Source: SVQP01 sp045594705 (GTDB lineage Bacteria > Bacillota > Clostridia > Oscillospirales > CAG-272). Taken from it: a stretch of DNA of 64,000 nucleotides. The stretch lies in assembly GCA_045594705.1 (NCBI GenBank), contig JAZNZB010000020.1, forward strand, positions 1-64,000, in the 5' to 3' direction. Positions 25,722 through 33,642 of this stretch are shown in pieces. The position numbers and the translations under genes are program-made. The notes under the pieces are model-generated. The model saw only the letters and a list, made by a program, of their open reading frames with translations. It searched no databases and was not told the DNA's origin. How positions within the stretch are numbered: the first letter of the stretch is position 1; every line of letters begins with the position of its first letter.

Positions 25722-25762
25722 TAGAAATAATATACCCTTTACTTATATAGACGCCAAAAATG

Positions 25763-25800
25763 CAAAAAGGTTCCGCGAAATCAAGAAAAATTTCGCGGAA
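25763..25800 (-). terminator. Terminator after the metallophosphoesterase
   Basis: Stem TTCCGCGAAA (25771-25780) / TTTCGCGGAA (25791-25800), followed on the minus strand by CCTTTTTGC. It lies beyond the repeat at 25835-25985. Confidence 0.8.
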
Positions 25801-25834
25801 TCTTGAAAAATTTTCAATTTGCGGGGCATTATCA

Positions 25835-25985
25835 TGAAGTTAAGTAGCAAAGGTGTCCCGCCTCAAGATCCTTCGCGGCGCATTTTTTCGCAAGCTCCGT
25901 ACAGCGGAGCAATTCATCCTCGAGCGCAGCGAAGGATCTTGGCGAAAAATGCTTGCTCAAGGATGACAGAGGCGGGACAGGGCTT
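25835..25985. repeat. MITE-like repeat, copy 2
   Basis: This copy shares with 12328-12547 the core CAAGATCCTTCGCGGCGCAT, AGCGGAG, GCGAAGGATCTT, AATGCTTGCTC and AGGATGACAG, and a left end close to GGGGCAATGTCATTAAGTTAAG. The inverted core (AAGATCCTTCGC / GCGAAGGATCTT) is perfect here. It sits between the metallophosphoesterase stop and its terminator, so it is probably transcribed. Confidence 0.75.
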
Positions 25986-25992
25986 TCTTGAC

Positions 25993-26820
25993 TCAGTCAC
26001 ATGGATTTGCGGGAATCAGCGTGATCTTGCGCGAGATACCGAGGTACGCGCCACCTGTGATATACTGCACAAGCCCGGGGGCAAGCTCGTCCTCGTGCGA
26101 AAAATGCAAGTGCCCCGCGATCACAGCGGCAATGCCCGACGCGGGATCGCGTACGTACTCGCAAAACGCCGCCGTTGCCTCGTTTTTGAGGATCGCACCG
26201 GGGCCTATGTTGATATTTCTGCGCCAATCGCGCACCGTATCGTCATGCAGCGAAGGGCAATTGATGGGAATATGCACGCAAAGCAGGATCGGCTTGCCCT
26301 TCTCTCTCAATTCCTTCAGAAAATCAATATCTTCTTGCTGCACGCACTCCATGCCGTCGTCGATACCCGCCACGATCAGATCGGGATACTCCAGATAGTG
26401 CCGCGCGACCGCACCGTCCGAAAGTGCTGTAAACTTGCCATAGTGCTGCGCTCTTGCCCCCTCGGTATGATAATCGTCCGAATACGACCAATCGTGATTG
26501 CCTATGACAAACATGGTCCCCAGGCCGCCTGCCCCGATCTCGCGATACAAATCGCGCACATTTGGGTCGCTTGGCGTATCCACAATATCCCCGGTCATGA
26601 GCATCAGATCTGCGCCCCATTCGCGCGCATCGGCATAAAAGCCCTGCAGTCTTTTCACACAAGGCGTGCCGTCGGTTTCAAAAATACATCTTGCACGCAA
26701 GGCCGCCTCGTCGTGGCGAAACTGCGGGTCATTCTCGCCCATCCCCGTCAGATGCAGATCGGTGATATGATACAGCTTGTACGTATGCCGTAAGCCCTTG
26801 ATGGCAATGGTGGTTTCCAT
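25993..26820 (-). CDS. Calcineurin-like metallophosphoesterase
   Basis: This 275-residue protein carries the full metal-binding set of the family: ITDLHL, TGDIVD, IGNHDW, VHIP and AGHLHF. The family includes nucleases and nucleotide or lipid phosphoesterases; the substrate here cannot be told. No signal peptide is seen. The ATG at 26820 has AAGGAG upstream; the longer open frame runs through a foldback repeat and is rejected. It interrupts the SBP series. Confidence 0.92.
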   Translation of the reverse strand: METTIAIKGLRHTYKLYHITDLHLTGMGENDPQFRHDEAALRARCIFETDGTPCVKRLQGFYADAREWGADLMLMTGDIVDTPSDPNVRDLYREIGAGGLGTMFVIGNHDWSYSDDYHTEGARAQHYGKFTALSDGAVARHYLEYPDLIVAGIDDGMECVQQEDIDFLKELREKGKPILLCVHIPINCPSLHDDTVRDWRRNINIGPGAILKNEATAAFCEYVRDPASGIAAVIAGHLHFSHEDELAPGLVQYITGGAYLGISRKITLIPANPCD

Positions 26821-26830
26821 ATGCTTCTCC

Positions 26831-27112
26831 TTAGCCGAACGAGAGTCGAACCAAGTTGGTTTTGACGGGCAGATTTGTCCGATCCCTTCATCTTTTCCCT
26901 TGGACATATTGCCTATATGCCCCGCGGGAAAAGCTTTTGGGCTCGAAAAAATCTGCTGCGTCAAAACTGCTCGCACCCGTCGGCGAATGCATTTTTGATA
27001 GATTTTGGTGTGATTTTGCGCAGCAAGATACAAATCTTGCAAGCGAAAGCGCGCCGAAAGATGCGAAAATGCATCGTCGTCGGGCAATTCGGTTCGATTC
27101 CCGTTCGGCTAA
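26831..27112. repeat. Foldback element with T-arm-like ends
   Basis: This 282-bp element has 22-bp terminal inverted repeats (left TTAGCCGAACGAGAGTCGAA plus CC at 26831-26852; right GGTTCGATTCCCGTTCGGCT plus AA at 27091-27112; 20 of 22 match, both differences allow G-U). Inside are two more inverted pairs: GTTTTGACGGGCAGATTT (26859-26876) with 26949-26967, and CCCGTCGGCGAATGCATTTT (26976) with 27065-27084. Each end, read outward, looks like the 3' part of a tRNA (GGTTCGA..C..CG then TTCGGCTA). There is no complete tRNA. The left end abuts the SD of the metallophosphoesterase gene. Confidence 0.75.
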
Positions 27113-27118
27113 ACAAGA

Positions 27119-27138
27119 GGCTACCCTTGCGGATAGCC
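27119..27138 (-). terminator. Terminator-like hairpin after SBP 3
   Basis: GGCTACC/GGATAGCC forms a short stem with loop CTTGC, followed on the minus strand by TCTTGTTT. It lies between the SBP 3 stop and the foldback element. Confidence 0.5.
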
Positions 27139-27159
27139 CCTGTTTGCTTGCGTTTTCAA

Positions 27160-28629
27160 TTAGTAATCGTAGCCGTAAGCCTCGTAGATTTTTTTCAGAG
27201 CCTTATTGGTCTGCTTTTCGCTCGTGGTAATGTCTCTGGTGATAGAGGCACTCTTGTTGTTGAGCGCGGTCTGAGCGATGGATGCGCAAGGCAGGCCGTC
27301 GTTGTGGAAGTGGGTATAGCCAAAGTCGAATACTCTGTGACGAATGATGACGTCAACCATCTCAGCGGACTCCTCGTCACGTGCGTTCTTGGACTTAGCA
27401 ACCTTATCATACAACGTATCGGATACCATGTAGTAAGAGGTGGAAGCCAGAACCTCCAGCATGTAGCCGGCGTCTGCCAGAGCCTCCTCGGAAAGGCTCT
27501 TGGGTACGCATGCGGTGGAAGCTGCACCGTTGACAAAGCTCAGGTACTCTTCCTGCTTCTCGTCGTACTTGGGCTGAGGCAGAATACCGAACTCATTCTC
27601 CATCTCACGGAAACCCGTGCAATCGGACAGGGAGCCTGCAAAGAACAGCGCTCTGCCTGCCTTGAATACGTTCGCGGGCTCCTGATACATCGAGTTGTTT
27701 GCAAGGTACTCGTTAACGGTTACGTGGAAGGACTGCTGGGTCACGATCAGCTCGTAGATCTTTTCGTAAACGGTCTGCAGTCTGTCGGTATTGGGCTGGT
27801 ATACGGGCAGGTGGTCCTCGTCAAAGGTGAACATGGTGCAGCCTGCACCGAACCAGAAGTTGTAGTCGCATGCCAACGACCAACCTACAAGACCGTAGAA
27901 GTCGTCGGTGTAGTTGACTTTACCGTCACCGTTGAGGTCACGGGTCTGATCCTTGGTGATTTCCAGCATGTCATCAATGGTCCAAGTGCCGTCTCTTGCA
28001 TCATCGTAGGGATAATCAAGGCTTTGCTCGTCGAACAGGGACTTGTTGAAAATCATGGCAGCGGTAATCATCATGGAGGAAGGCAGCAGGTCGCCGCACA
28101 CCACGAACATGTTGTCACCGAACATAAAGCCGTTCTTGCAGTCCTGGTCCCACCAAGGGTTGTCAAAGTTGACGTACTCCAGGTCGGTCAGGTTATACAG
28201 GCAGTTACCCATACCCAGGTTGGTAGCAGCGTTTACCATGTGCTGGTAAACGATGTGGTATTCACCACTACCGGAGCTGACGTCGTTCTTGACCTTGTCG
28301 CCAAGTGCAACGTAGTCAAGCTCAAGCAGAGGATTGAGCGTTACACCGTAGAAGTTCTGGATCTTGTCGTTTCTTCTGTAAACGGCGTCCTCCAGGGGGT
28401 CGGATTTGTCCGGCTCCTCTGCGCCCATATCGGTCTCGGAGTTTGCAAGAATATTGATCTCCTTGCCCTTCAGACCCTCGTTGGGCTCCAGATCGGGGCT
28501 GACCCAGTTGGTCTCTTCCTCGGTGGAGGCATCGGTAGAGGTATCCTCATTCCCCGTCTCCGCACAAGCAGCGAACACACTGATCAGCATCAGGCCGCAC
28601 AAAAGCATAGCGAAAAGCTTCTTGTACAT
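27160..28629 (-). CDS. Solute-binding-type lipoprotein 3
   Basis: This is a 489-residue lipoprotein (signal peptide, Cys in FAACAETG). Conserved blocks shared with SBP 4-6 are DPLEDAVYRRND near 88, the Ca-loop-like DLNGDGKVNYTDDFYGL near 240, and KSKNARDEESAEMVD plus RHRVFDFGY near the C-terminus. It is nearly identical to SBP 4 at the protein level, including the 40 nt before the start, so the pair is a recent tandem duplication. It has its own promoter. It probably binds a ligand at the outer membrane face; no transport partner is encoded nearby. Confidence 0.87.
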   Translation of the reverse strand: MYKKLFAMLLCGLMLISVFAACAETGNEDTSTDASTEEETNWVSPDLEPNEGLKGKEINILANSETDMGAEEPDKSDPLEDAVYRRNDKIQNFYGVTLNPLLELDYVALGDKVKNDVSSGSGEYHIVYQHMVNAATNLGMGNCLYNLTDLEYVNFDNPWWDQDCKNGFMFGDNMFVVCGDLLPSSMMITAAMIFNKSLFDEQSLDYPYDDARDGTWTIDDMLEITKDQTRDLNGDGKVNYTDDFYGLVGWSLACDYNFWFGAGCTMFTFDEDHLPVYQPNTDRLQTVYEKIYELIVTQQSFHVTVNEYLANNSMYQEPANVFKAGRALFFAGSLSDCTGFREMENEFGILPQPKYDEKQEEYLSFVNGAASTACVPKSLSEEALADAGYMLEVLASTSYYMVSDTLYDKVAKSKNARDEESAEMVDVIIRHRVFDFGYTHFHNDGLPCASIAQTALNNKSASITRDITTSEKQTNKALKKIYEAYGYDY

Positions 28630-28674
28630 ACTTGTTTCCTTCTTTCATAATATTTTGCATAGGTATACGCATTC

Positions 28675-28703
28675 ATTTTATCACAAGAGTAAATTGTTGT
28701 CAA
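28675..28703 (-). promoter_or_regulatory. Promoter of SBP 3
   Basis: Minus strand -35 TTGACA (28698-28703), 17-nt spacer, -10 TAAAAT (28675-28680). Upstream lie further TTGACA boxes in a 22-nt tandem repeat. Confidence 0.8.
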
Positions 28704-28771
28704 GGAAAAAGTCATTGATTGTCAAGAAAAGAGTCATTGATTGTCAAGAAAAGAGTCAATAATTGACAAGA
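28697..28771 (-). repeat. 22-nt tandem repeat containing -35 boxes
   Basis: Three to four units of period 22 (core TTGTCAAGAAAAGAGTCATT) run upstream of SBP 3. On the minus strand each unit carries TTGACA in the same place. The unit nearest the gene is the real -35 box. Confidence 0.8.
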
Positions 28772-28813
28772 ATAATTTCGGCCACATTTTGTGCAATTTG
28801 ACACAAACAAAAA

Positions 28814-28836
28814 GAAACCCGCACGTGGCGGGTTTC
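28814..28836 (-). terminator. Terminator after SBP 4
   Basis: Stem GAAACCCGC/GCGGGTTTC, followed on the minus strand by TTTCTTTTTG-like sequence, about 20 nt after the SBP 4 stop. Confidence 0.85.
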
Positions 28837-28858
28837 TTGGTGGGTATTCGAATATCAA

Positions 28859-30328
28859 TTAGTAATCGTAGCCGTATGCCTCGTAGATCTTTTTCAGAGC
28901 CTTATTGGTCTGCTTTTCGCTCTTGGTAATGTCTCTGGTGATAGAGGCACTCTTGCTGTTGAGCGCGGTCTGAGCGATGGATGCGCAAGGCAGGCCGTCG
29001 TTGTGGAAGTGGGTATAGCCAAAGTCGAATACTCTGTGACGGATGATGACGTCAACCATCTCAGCGGACTCCTCGTCACGTGCGTTCTTGGACTTAGCAA
29101 CCTTATCATACAGCGTATCGGATACCATGTAGTAAGAGGTGGAAGCCAGAACCTCCAGCATGTAGCCGGCGTCTGCCAGAGCCTCCTCGGAAAGGCTCTT
29201 GGGTACGCATGCGGTGGAAGCTGCGCCGTTGACAAAGCTCAGGTACTCTTCCTGCTTTTCATCATACTTGGGCTGAGGCAGGATACCGAATTCGTTCTCC
29301 ATCTCGCGCAGACCCGTACCTGCGGACAGGTAGCCTGCAAAGAACAGTGCTCTGCCTGCCTTGAATACGTTGGTGGGCTCGGTGTACATGGAGTTGTTGG
29401 CCAGGTACTCCTGAACGGTCACGTGGAAGGACTGCTGAGTTACGATCAGCTCGTAGATCTTATCGTAGACGGTCTGCAGTCTGTCAGCGTTAGGCTGGTA
29501 TACGGGCAGGTGATCCTCGTCAAAGGTGAACATGGTGCAGCCTGCGCCGAACCAGAAGTTGTAGTCACAGTCGAGCGACCAGCCTACAAGGCCGTAGAAG
29601 TCGTCGGTGTAAAGTACCTTACCGTCACCGTTGAGGTCACGGGTCTGGTCCTTGGTCATCAGCAGCATGTCGTCGATGGTCCAGGTGCCGTCTCTTGCAT
29701 CCTGGTAAGGATACTCAAGGCTCTGCTCGTCGAACAGATTCTTGTTGAACATAACGGCAGCGGTGATCATCATAGAGGAAGGCAGCAGGTCGCCGCAGAC
29801 CACGAACATGTTGTCACCGAACATAAAGCCGTTCTTGCAGTCCTGGTCCCACCAGGGGTTGTCAAAGTTGACGTACTCCAGGTCGGTCAGGTTATACAGG
29901 TTGCCACTGGTACCAAGGTTGGTAGCAGCGTCTACCATGTGCTGGTATACGATGTGGTATTCACCACTGCCCGAGGTAACGTCGTTCTTGACCTTAGTGG
30001 AAAGTGCAGTGTAATCGGTCTCTGTGAGCGCATTGAGAGTCACGCCGTAGAAGTTTTGGATTTTGTCGTTTCTTCTGTAAACGGCGTCCTCCAGGGGATC
30101 GGATTTGTCCGGCTCTTCTGCACCCATATCGGTCTCATTCTGTGTAAGGATGTTGATCTCCTTGCCCTTCAGACCCTCGTTGGGCTCCAGATCGGCACTG
30201 ACCCAGTTGGTCTCTTCCTCGGTGGAGGCATCGGTAGAGGTATCCTCATTCCCCGTCTCCGCACAAGCAGCGAACACACTGATCAGCATCAGGCCGCACA
30301 AAAGCATAGCTAAAAGCTTCTTGTACAT
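28859..30328 (-). CDS. Solute-binding-type lipoprotein 4
   Basis: This 489-residue lipoprotein is the near-twin of SBP 3. The sequences agree through the signal peptide and the last ~150 residues, and differ mainly in short patches (for example NALTETDYTALST instead of NPLLELDYVALGD, and a few changes near the Ca-loop DLNGDGKVLYTDDFYG). It has its own promoter and terminator. Patchy divergence between otherwise identical copies could reflect specificity change or gene conversion. Confidence 0.87.
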   Translation of the reverse strand: MYKKLLAMLLCGLMLISVFAACAETGNEDTSTDASTEEETNWVSADLEPNEGLKGKEINILTQNETDMGAEEPDKSDPLEDAVYRRNDKIQNFYGVTLNALTETDYTALSTKVKNDVTSGSGEYHIVYQHMVDAATNLGTSGNLYNLTDLEYVNFDNPWWDQDCKNGFMFGDNMFVVCGDLLPSSMMITAAVMFNKNLFDEQSLEYPYQDARDGTWTIDDMLLMTKDQTRDLNGDGKVLYTDDFYGLVGWSLDCDYNFWFGAGCTMFTFDEDHLPVYQPNADRLQTVYDKIYELIVTQQSFHVTVQEYLANNSMYTEPTNVFKAGRALFFAGYLSAGTGLREMENEFGILPQPKYDEKQEEYLSFVNGAASTACVPKSLSEEALADAGYMLEVLASTSYYMVSDTLYDKVAKSKNARDEESAEMVDVIIRHRVFDFGYTHFHNDGLPCASIAQTALNSKSASITRDITKSEKQTNKALKKIYEAYGYDY

Positions 30329-30373
30329 ACTTGTTTCCTTCTTTCATAATATTTTGCATAGGTATACATTTAC

Positions 30374-30402
30374 ATTCTACCACAAGAGGCTGTTCTTGTC
30401 AA
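30374..30402 (-). promoter_or_regulatory. Promoter of SBP 4
   Basis: Minus strand -35 TTGACA (30397-30402), 17-nt spacer, -10 TAGAAT (30374-30379). The leader is nearly identical to that of SBP 3. Confidence 0.8.
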
Positions 30403-30443
30403 GAAAAATTTTCATCCCCGATTTTGTGCAGATTGACAAAGGC

Positions 30444-30476
30444 AAAAATCGAAGCCTGCACCGCGGTGCAGGCTTC
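30444..30476 (-). terminator. Terminator after SBP 5
   Basis: Perfect palindrome GAAGCCTGCACC/GGTGCAGGCTTC (30451-30476), followed on the minus strand by GATTTTTG. Confidence 0.88.
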
Positions 30477-30495
30477 TCTTCTTTGTTTCGTTTTA

Positions 30496-31968
30496 TCAGT
30501 CGTCGTAGCCGTAAGCCTCCAGAATCTTATCCAGTTCCTTTCGGGTATTCTTTTGCGAATTGGTCAGATCTCTGACGATCGAGGGACGCTTATCCTGCAG
30601 CGCAACCATGACAATATTGGAGCACGGCAGATTCTTGTGTGAGAAATGCAGATAACCGAAATCAAAGACTTTGTGACGGATGATGATGTCCACCATTTCG
30701 GCAGACTCCTCGTCGCGCGCGTTCTTGGACTTGGCGATCACGTCGTACAGCGTATCCGTTACCATATAGTAAGACGAGGACGCCAGCGCCTCCATCATAA
30801 AGCCGGTGGTCTCCAGCTTTTGCTCGGACAGGCTGACGGGGACGATCGCGATGCTTGCAGCCGCGTTGACAAAGCCGAGATAATCCTTTTGCGATTCGTC
30901 ATACTTGGGCTGCGGCAGGATGCCGTAGTCGTCGATCATGTCACGCAGATTGGTGGTGATGGACAGATTGGTGGGAAACAGCAGCGCGCGTCCGTCACGG
31001 AACACCTCAATGGTGCCGAAATACAGATTGTTGTCCTTGAGATACTCGTTATAGGTCAGATGGTAGGTATCGGGAGAAAGCAGCAGCGCGGAGGTCTTCT
31101 CGTAGATCGACTGCAGCTTATCGGTGTCGGGGGCAAAGGTGGGAATATGCTGATCATCGTAGGTGAACATGGTCGCGCCCGCACCGTAAAAGAAGTTATA
31201 ATCGCAGTCCAGTGCCCAAGAGGTAATGCCGAAGAAATCGTCGGTATACAAAATCTTGCCGTCACCGTTAAGGTCCTTGGCCTGGTCCTTGATCATTCCC
31301 TGCATATCGTCCATGGTCCACGTGCCTGCTCTGGCGTCGTCGTAGGGGTATTCCCAGCCGCGCTCATCAAACAGGTTCTTGTTGAACAGCACCGAGCCCG
31401 TGATCAGCTGCGTCGTGGGGATCAGGTCGCCGCAGGCCATCATCATATGATCGCCGATGGCAAGACCGTTCTTGCAGTCCTGGTCCCACCAGGTCTGATC
31501 AAAGTCCACGAACTCCAGCTCGGACAGATCGTACAAATAGCCGCCCAGGGCGAGATTGTACGCAGCGTTGCCCATATGCTGATACACCAGATTGAATTCA
31601 CCCGTTCCCGCAGCCGTATCGTTCTTGATCGCATCCGCGATCACGTCAAGGCTGGGCTCGTCGGCATTATTGAATTTGATCCCGTATTCTGTCTGCAGTC
31701 GGTCGTTTCTGCGGTACACCGCATCCTCAAGCGGATCGGACGAATTCTCCTCCGGACCAATATCATATCTGCTTTGCGCCAAAATGACGAACTCCTGCCC
31801 CGCAAGCGGCGTTTCAAGCTTGGAGGGATCCAGCGTCTCTGCAACCCATTGCTCTTTTTCCTCGGTTATCTCCGAGGACTGCTGCTCGTTTTCCCCTTGC
31901 GCGCAGCCCGCAAGCAAGCCCACAAGCATCAAAGCACTCAAAAGAAAACACAAAATTCTGTCTTTCAT
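30496..31968 (-). CDS. Solute-binding-type lipoprotein 5
   Basis: This is a 490-residue lipoprotein (LLAGC lipobox) with the family blocks SDPLEDAVYRRNDRLQ, DLNGDGKILYTDDFFG, KSKNARDEESAEMVD and RHKVFDFGYLHF. It is more distant from SBP 3/4 than those are from each other and closer to SBP 6. The ATG at 31968 was chosen because GAGG lies 6 nt upstream; the neighbouring ATG at 31971 is almost as good. It is monocistronic. Confidence 0.86.
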   Translation of the reverse strand: MKDRILCFLLSALMLVGLLAGCAQGENEQQSSEITEEKEQWVAETLDPSKLETPLAGQEFVILAQSRYDIGPEENSSDPLEDAVYRRNDRLQTEYGIKFNNADEPSLDVIADAIKNDTAAGTGEFNLVYQHMGNAAYNLALGGYLYDLSELEFVDFDQTWWDQDCKNGLAIGDHMMMACGDLIPTTQLITGSVLFNKNLFDERGWEYPYDDARAGTWTMDDMQGMIKDQAKDLNGDGKILYTDDFFGITSWALDCDYNFFYGAGATMFTYDDQHIPTFAPDTDKLQSIYEKTSALLLSPDTYHLTYNEYLKDNNLYFGTIEVFRDGRALLFPTNLSITTNLRDMIDDYGILPQPKYDESQKDYLGFVNAAASIAIVPVSLSEQKLETTGFMMEALASSSYYMVTDTLYDVIAKSKNARDEESAEMVDIIIRHKVFDFGYLHFSHKNLPCSNIVMVALQDKRPSIVRDLTNSQKNTRKELDKILEAYGYDD

Positions 31969-32002
31969 CATAAACCTCACTGTTTTCGGTATTTATACGA
32001 AT

Positions 32003-32031
32003 ATCATATCACATACCTTGCCATCTGTCAA
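32003..32031 (-). promoter_or_regulatory. Promoter of SBP 5
   Basis: Minus strand -35 TTGACA (32026-32031), 17-nt spacer, -10 TATGAT (32003-32008). The -35 box touches the hairpin that ends SBP 6. Confidence 0.8.
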
Positions 32032-32062
32032 GAGAGCCGGGTCATGTGTGACCCGGCTCTCT
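32031..32062 (-). terminator. Terminator-like hairpin after SBP 6
   Basis: Perfect 14-bp stem AGAGAGCCGGGTCA/TGACCCGGCTCTCT with loop TGTG, 23 nt after the SBP 6 stop. On the minus strand it runs straight into the -35 box of SBP 5 with only a short T-rich part (CTCTTG). Confidence 0.65.
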
Positions 32063-32085
32063 TTATATTTGATTTATTCGGTTGA

Positions 32086-33567
32086 TCAATCGTAGCCGTA
32101 AGCTCTCAGAATCTTCTTGAGTTCGTTTCTGGTTCTTCTTTCGGAGTTGGTGATCTCCTTGACGATCGAGGTTCTGTTTGCCTGCAGCGCGGTCTGTGCA
32201 ACGTTGAAGCAGGGGAAATCCTGACCGGAGAAATGCGAATAGCCAAAGTCAAACACCTTGTGACGGATGATGATATCCACCATTTGTGCAGATTCCTCAT
32301 CACGAGCGTTCTTGGACTTGGCCACAACGTCGTAAAGGGTATCCGTGGTCATGTGATAGGATGCGGACGCCAGTGCTTCCATCATAAAGCCTGCGACCTC
32401 CAGATTGGCATCACTCAGGCTGCCCGGCACGCACGCCATGCTTGCGCTGCCGTTGACAAAGCCGAGGTAATCCTCCTGCTTTTCGTCATACTTGGGGTTG
32501 GGCAGGATGCCGTAGTCGTCCACCATATCACGCAAAGAGGTGGTGGTGGACAGGTAGGTCGGGAAGAACAGTGCTCTGCCGTCTCTGAATACGTCGATGG
32601 TCTTGTTGTACATGCCCGGATCTGTTTCGAACTGTGCCCAGATCACGTGGAAGGAATTCTGCGTAATCAGCAGTGCGTAGATCTTTTCGTAAATTGCCTG
32701 CAATCTGTCGGTGTCGGGATCAAATACGGGCAGGTGGTCCTCATCGTAGGAGAACATGGTCGCGCCCGAGCCGAAGAACAGATTGAAGTCCGCGTCTGCC
32801 GCCCATGCGGTCACACCGAAGAAATCGTCATCGTGGAAGATCTTGCCGTCACCGTTGAGGTCCTTGGTCTGATCCTTGGTCAGCTCCAGCATATCGTCCA
32901 TGGTCCAGTTCCCTTCCCGTGCGTCCTCGTAGGGGTAATCCCAGCCGTTGCGGTCGAACAGGTTCTTGTTAAACAGAACCGTTGCGGTGATCAGCATCGT
33001 CGAGGGCAGCAGGTCGCCGCACACCATCATCATGCTGTCGCCGATGACAAAGCCCTTCTTGCAATCCTGGTCCCACCACTCGTTATCAAAATTGACGTAT
33101 TCCAGATCGGTCAGGTTATACAGATAATTGCCGGGAGCCAAGCTGCGCGCTGCCTCGATCATGTGCTGATACACGATGTGGAATTCACCCGTGCCCGCGG
33201 TCACGTCGTTTTTGACGTTGGTGGAAATGATATTGAAATCGGACTGATACTGATTGTTGAATTCAATGCCCAGCTCAGCCTTGAGCTTGTCGTCTCTTCT
33301 GTAAACGGCATCCTCAAGCGGGTCGGACGAGTTTTCCTCGGGGCTGATATCGTACTTATTGTACGCCAGAATATTGACCTGCTGTCCACGCAGGCTGACA
33401 CTCAGCTTCTCGGGATCCAGCTCAGGGTTCATCCAATACGTTTCCTCTTCGGTAACGCCCTGGGAGCCTTCCGGGGTCTCTCCCTGATCGGGCTTATCCA
33501 CGCAGCCTGCAAGCACAGCAAGCAGCATAAGCATACCGAGAAGGATGCATATGAGTCTGATCTTCAT
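32086..33567 (-). CDS. Solute-binding-type lipoprotein 6
   Basis: This is a 493-residue lipoprotein (VLAGC lipobox) with the blocks SDPLEDAVYRRDDKLK, DLNGDGKIFHDDDFFG, KSKNARDEESAQMVD and RHKVFDFGYSHF. It is the first of the series in transcription order after the anchored-protein operon starts on its low-coordinate side. The ATG at 33567 has GAGG 8 nt upstream. It has its own promoter and a strong hairpin downstream. Confidence 0.86.
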   Translation of the reverse strand: MKIRLICILLGMLMLLAVLAGCVDKPDQGETPEGSQGVTEEETYWMNPELDPEKLSVSLRGQQVNILAYNKYDISPEENSSDPLEDAVYRRDDKLKAELGIEFNNQYQSDFNIISTNVKNDVTAGTGEFHIVYQHMIEAARSLAPGNYLYNLTDLEYVNFDNEWWDQDCKKGFVIGDSMMMVCGDLLPSTMLITATVLFNKNLFDRNGWDYPYEDAREGNWTMDDMLELTKDQTKDLNGDGKIFHDDDFFGVTAWAADADFNLFFGSGATMFSYDEDHLPVFDPDTDRLQAIYEKIYALLITQNSFHVIWAQFETDPGMYNKTIDVFRDGRALFFPTYLSTTTSLRDMVDDYGILPNPKYDEKQEDYLGFVNGSASMACVPGSLSDANLEVAGFMMEALASASYHMTTDTLYDVVAKSKNARDEESAQMVDIIIRHKVFDFGYSHFSGQDFPCFNVAQTALQANRTSIVKEITNSERRTRNELKKILRAYGYD

Positions 33568-33601
33568 TTGCAAAACCTCTCTTTAGTATAGAATTACCTG
33601 T

Positions 33602-33630
33602 ATTTTACCACTTTCACCCGAAATTGTCAA
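33602..33630 (-). promoter_or_regulatory. Promoter of SBP 6
   Basis: Minus strand -35 TTGACA (33625-33630), 17-nt spacer, -10 TAAAAT (33602-33607). It fits in the 75-nt gap after the anchored protein gene at 33643. Confidence 0.82.
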
Positions 33631-33642
33631 GTCATATTGGCT

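Noticed and set aside
26821..27087. 89-residue N-terminal extension of the metallophosphoesterase
   Set aside because: The open frame is created by the foldback element; the ATG at 26820 has a good SD and the domain starts there.
26831..27112. tRNA gene
   Set aside because: Only T-arm and acceptor-like 3' ends are present in inverted order; no D-arm, anticodon arm or matching 5' acceptor strand.
26875..28650. A 591-codon open frame on the plus strand
   Set aside because: It lies opposite SBP 3 and runs through the foldback repeat; no domain or SD.
28697..28771. CRISPR array
   Set aside because: The 22-nt units follow each other without unique spacers and no cas gene is near.
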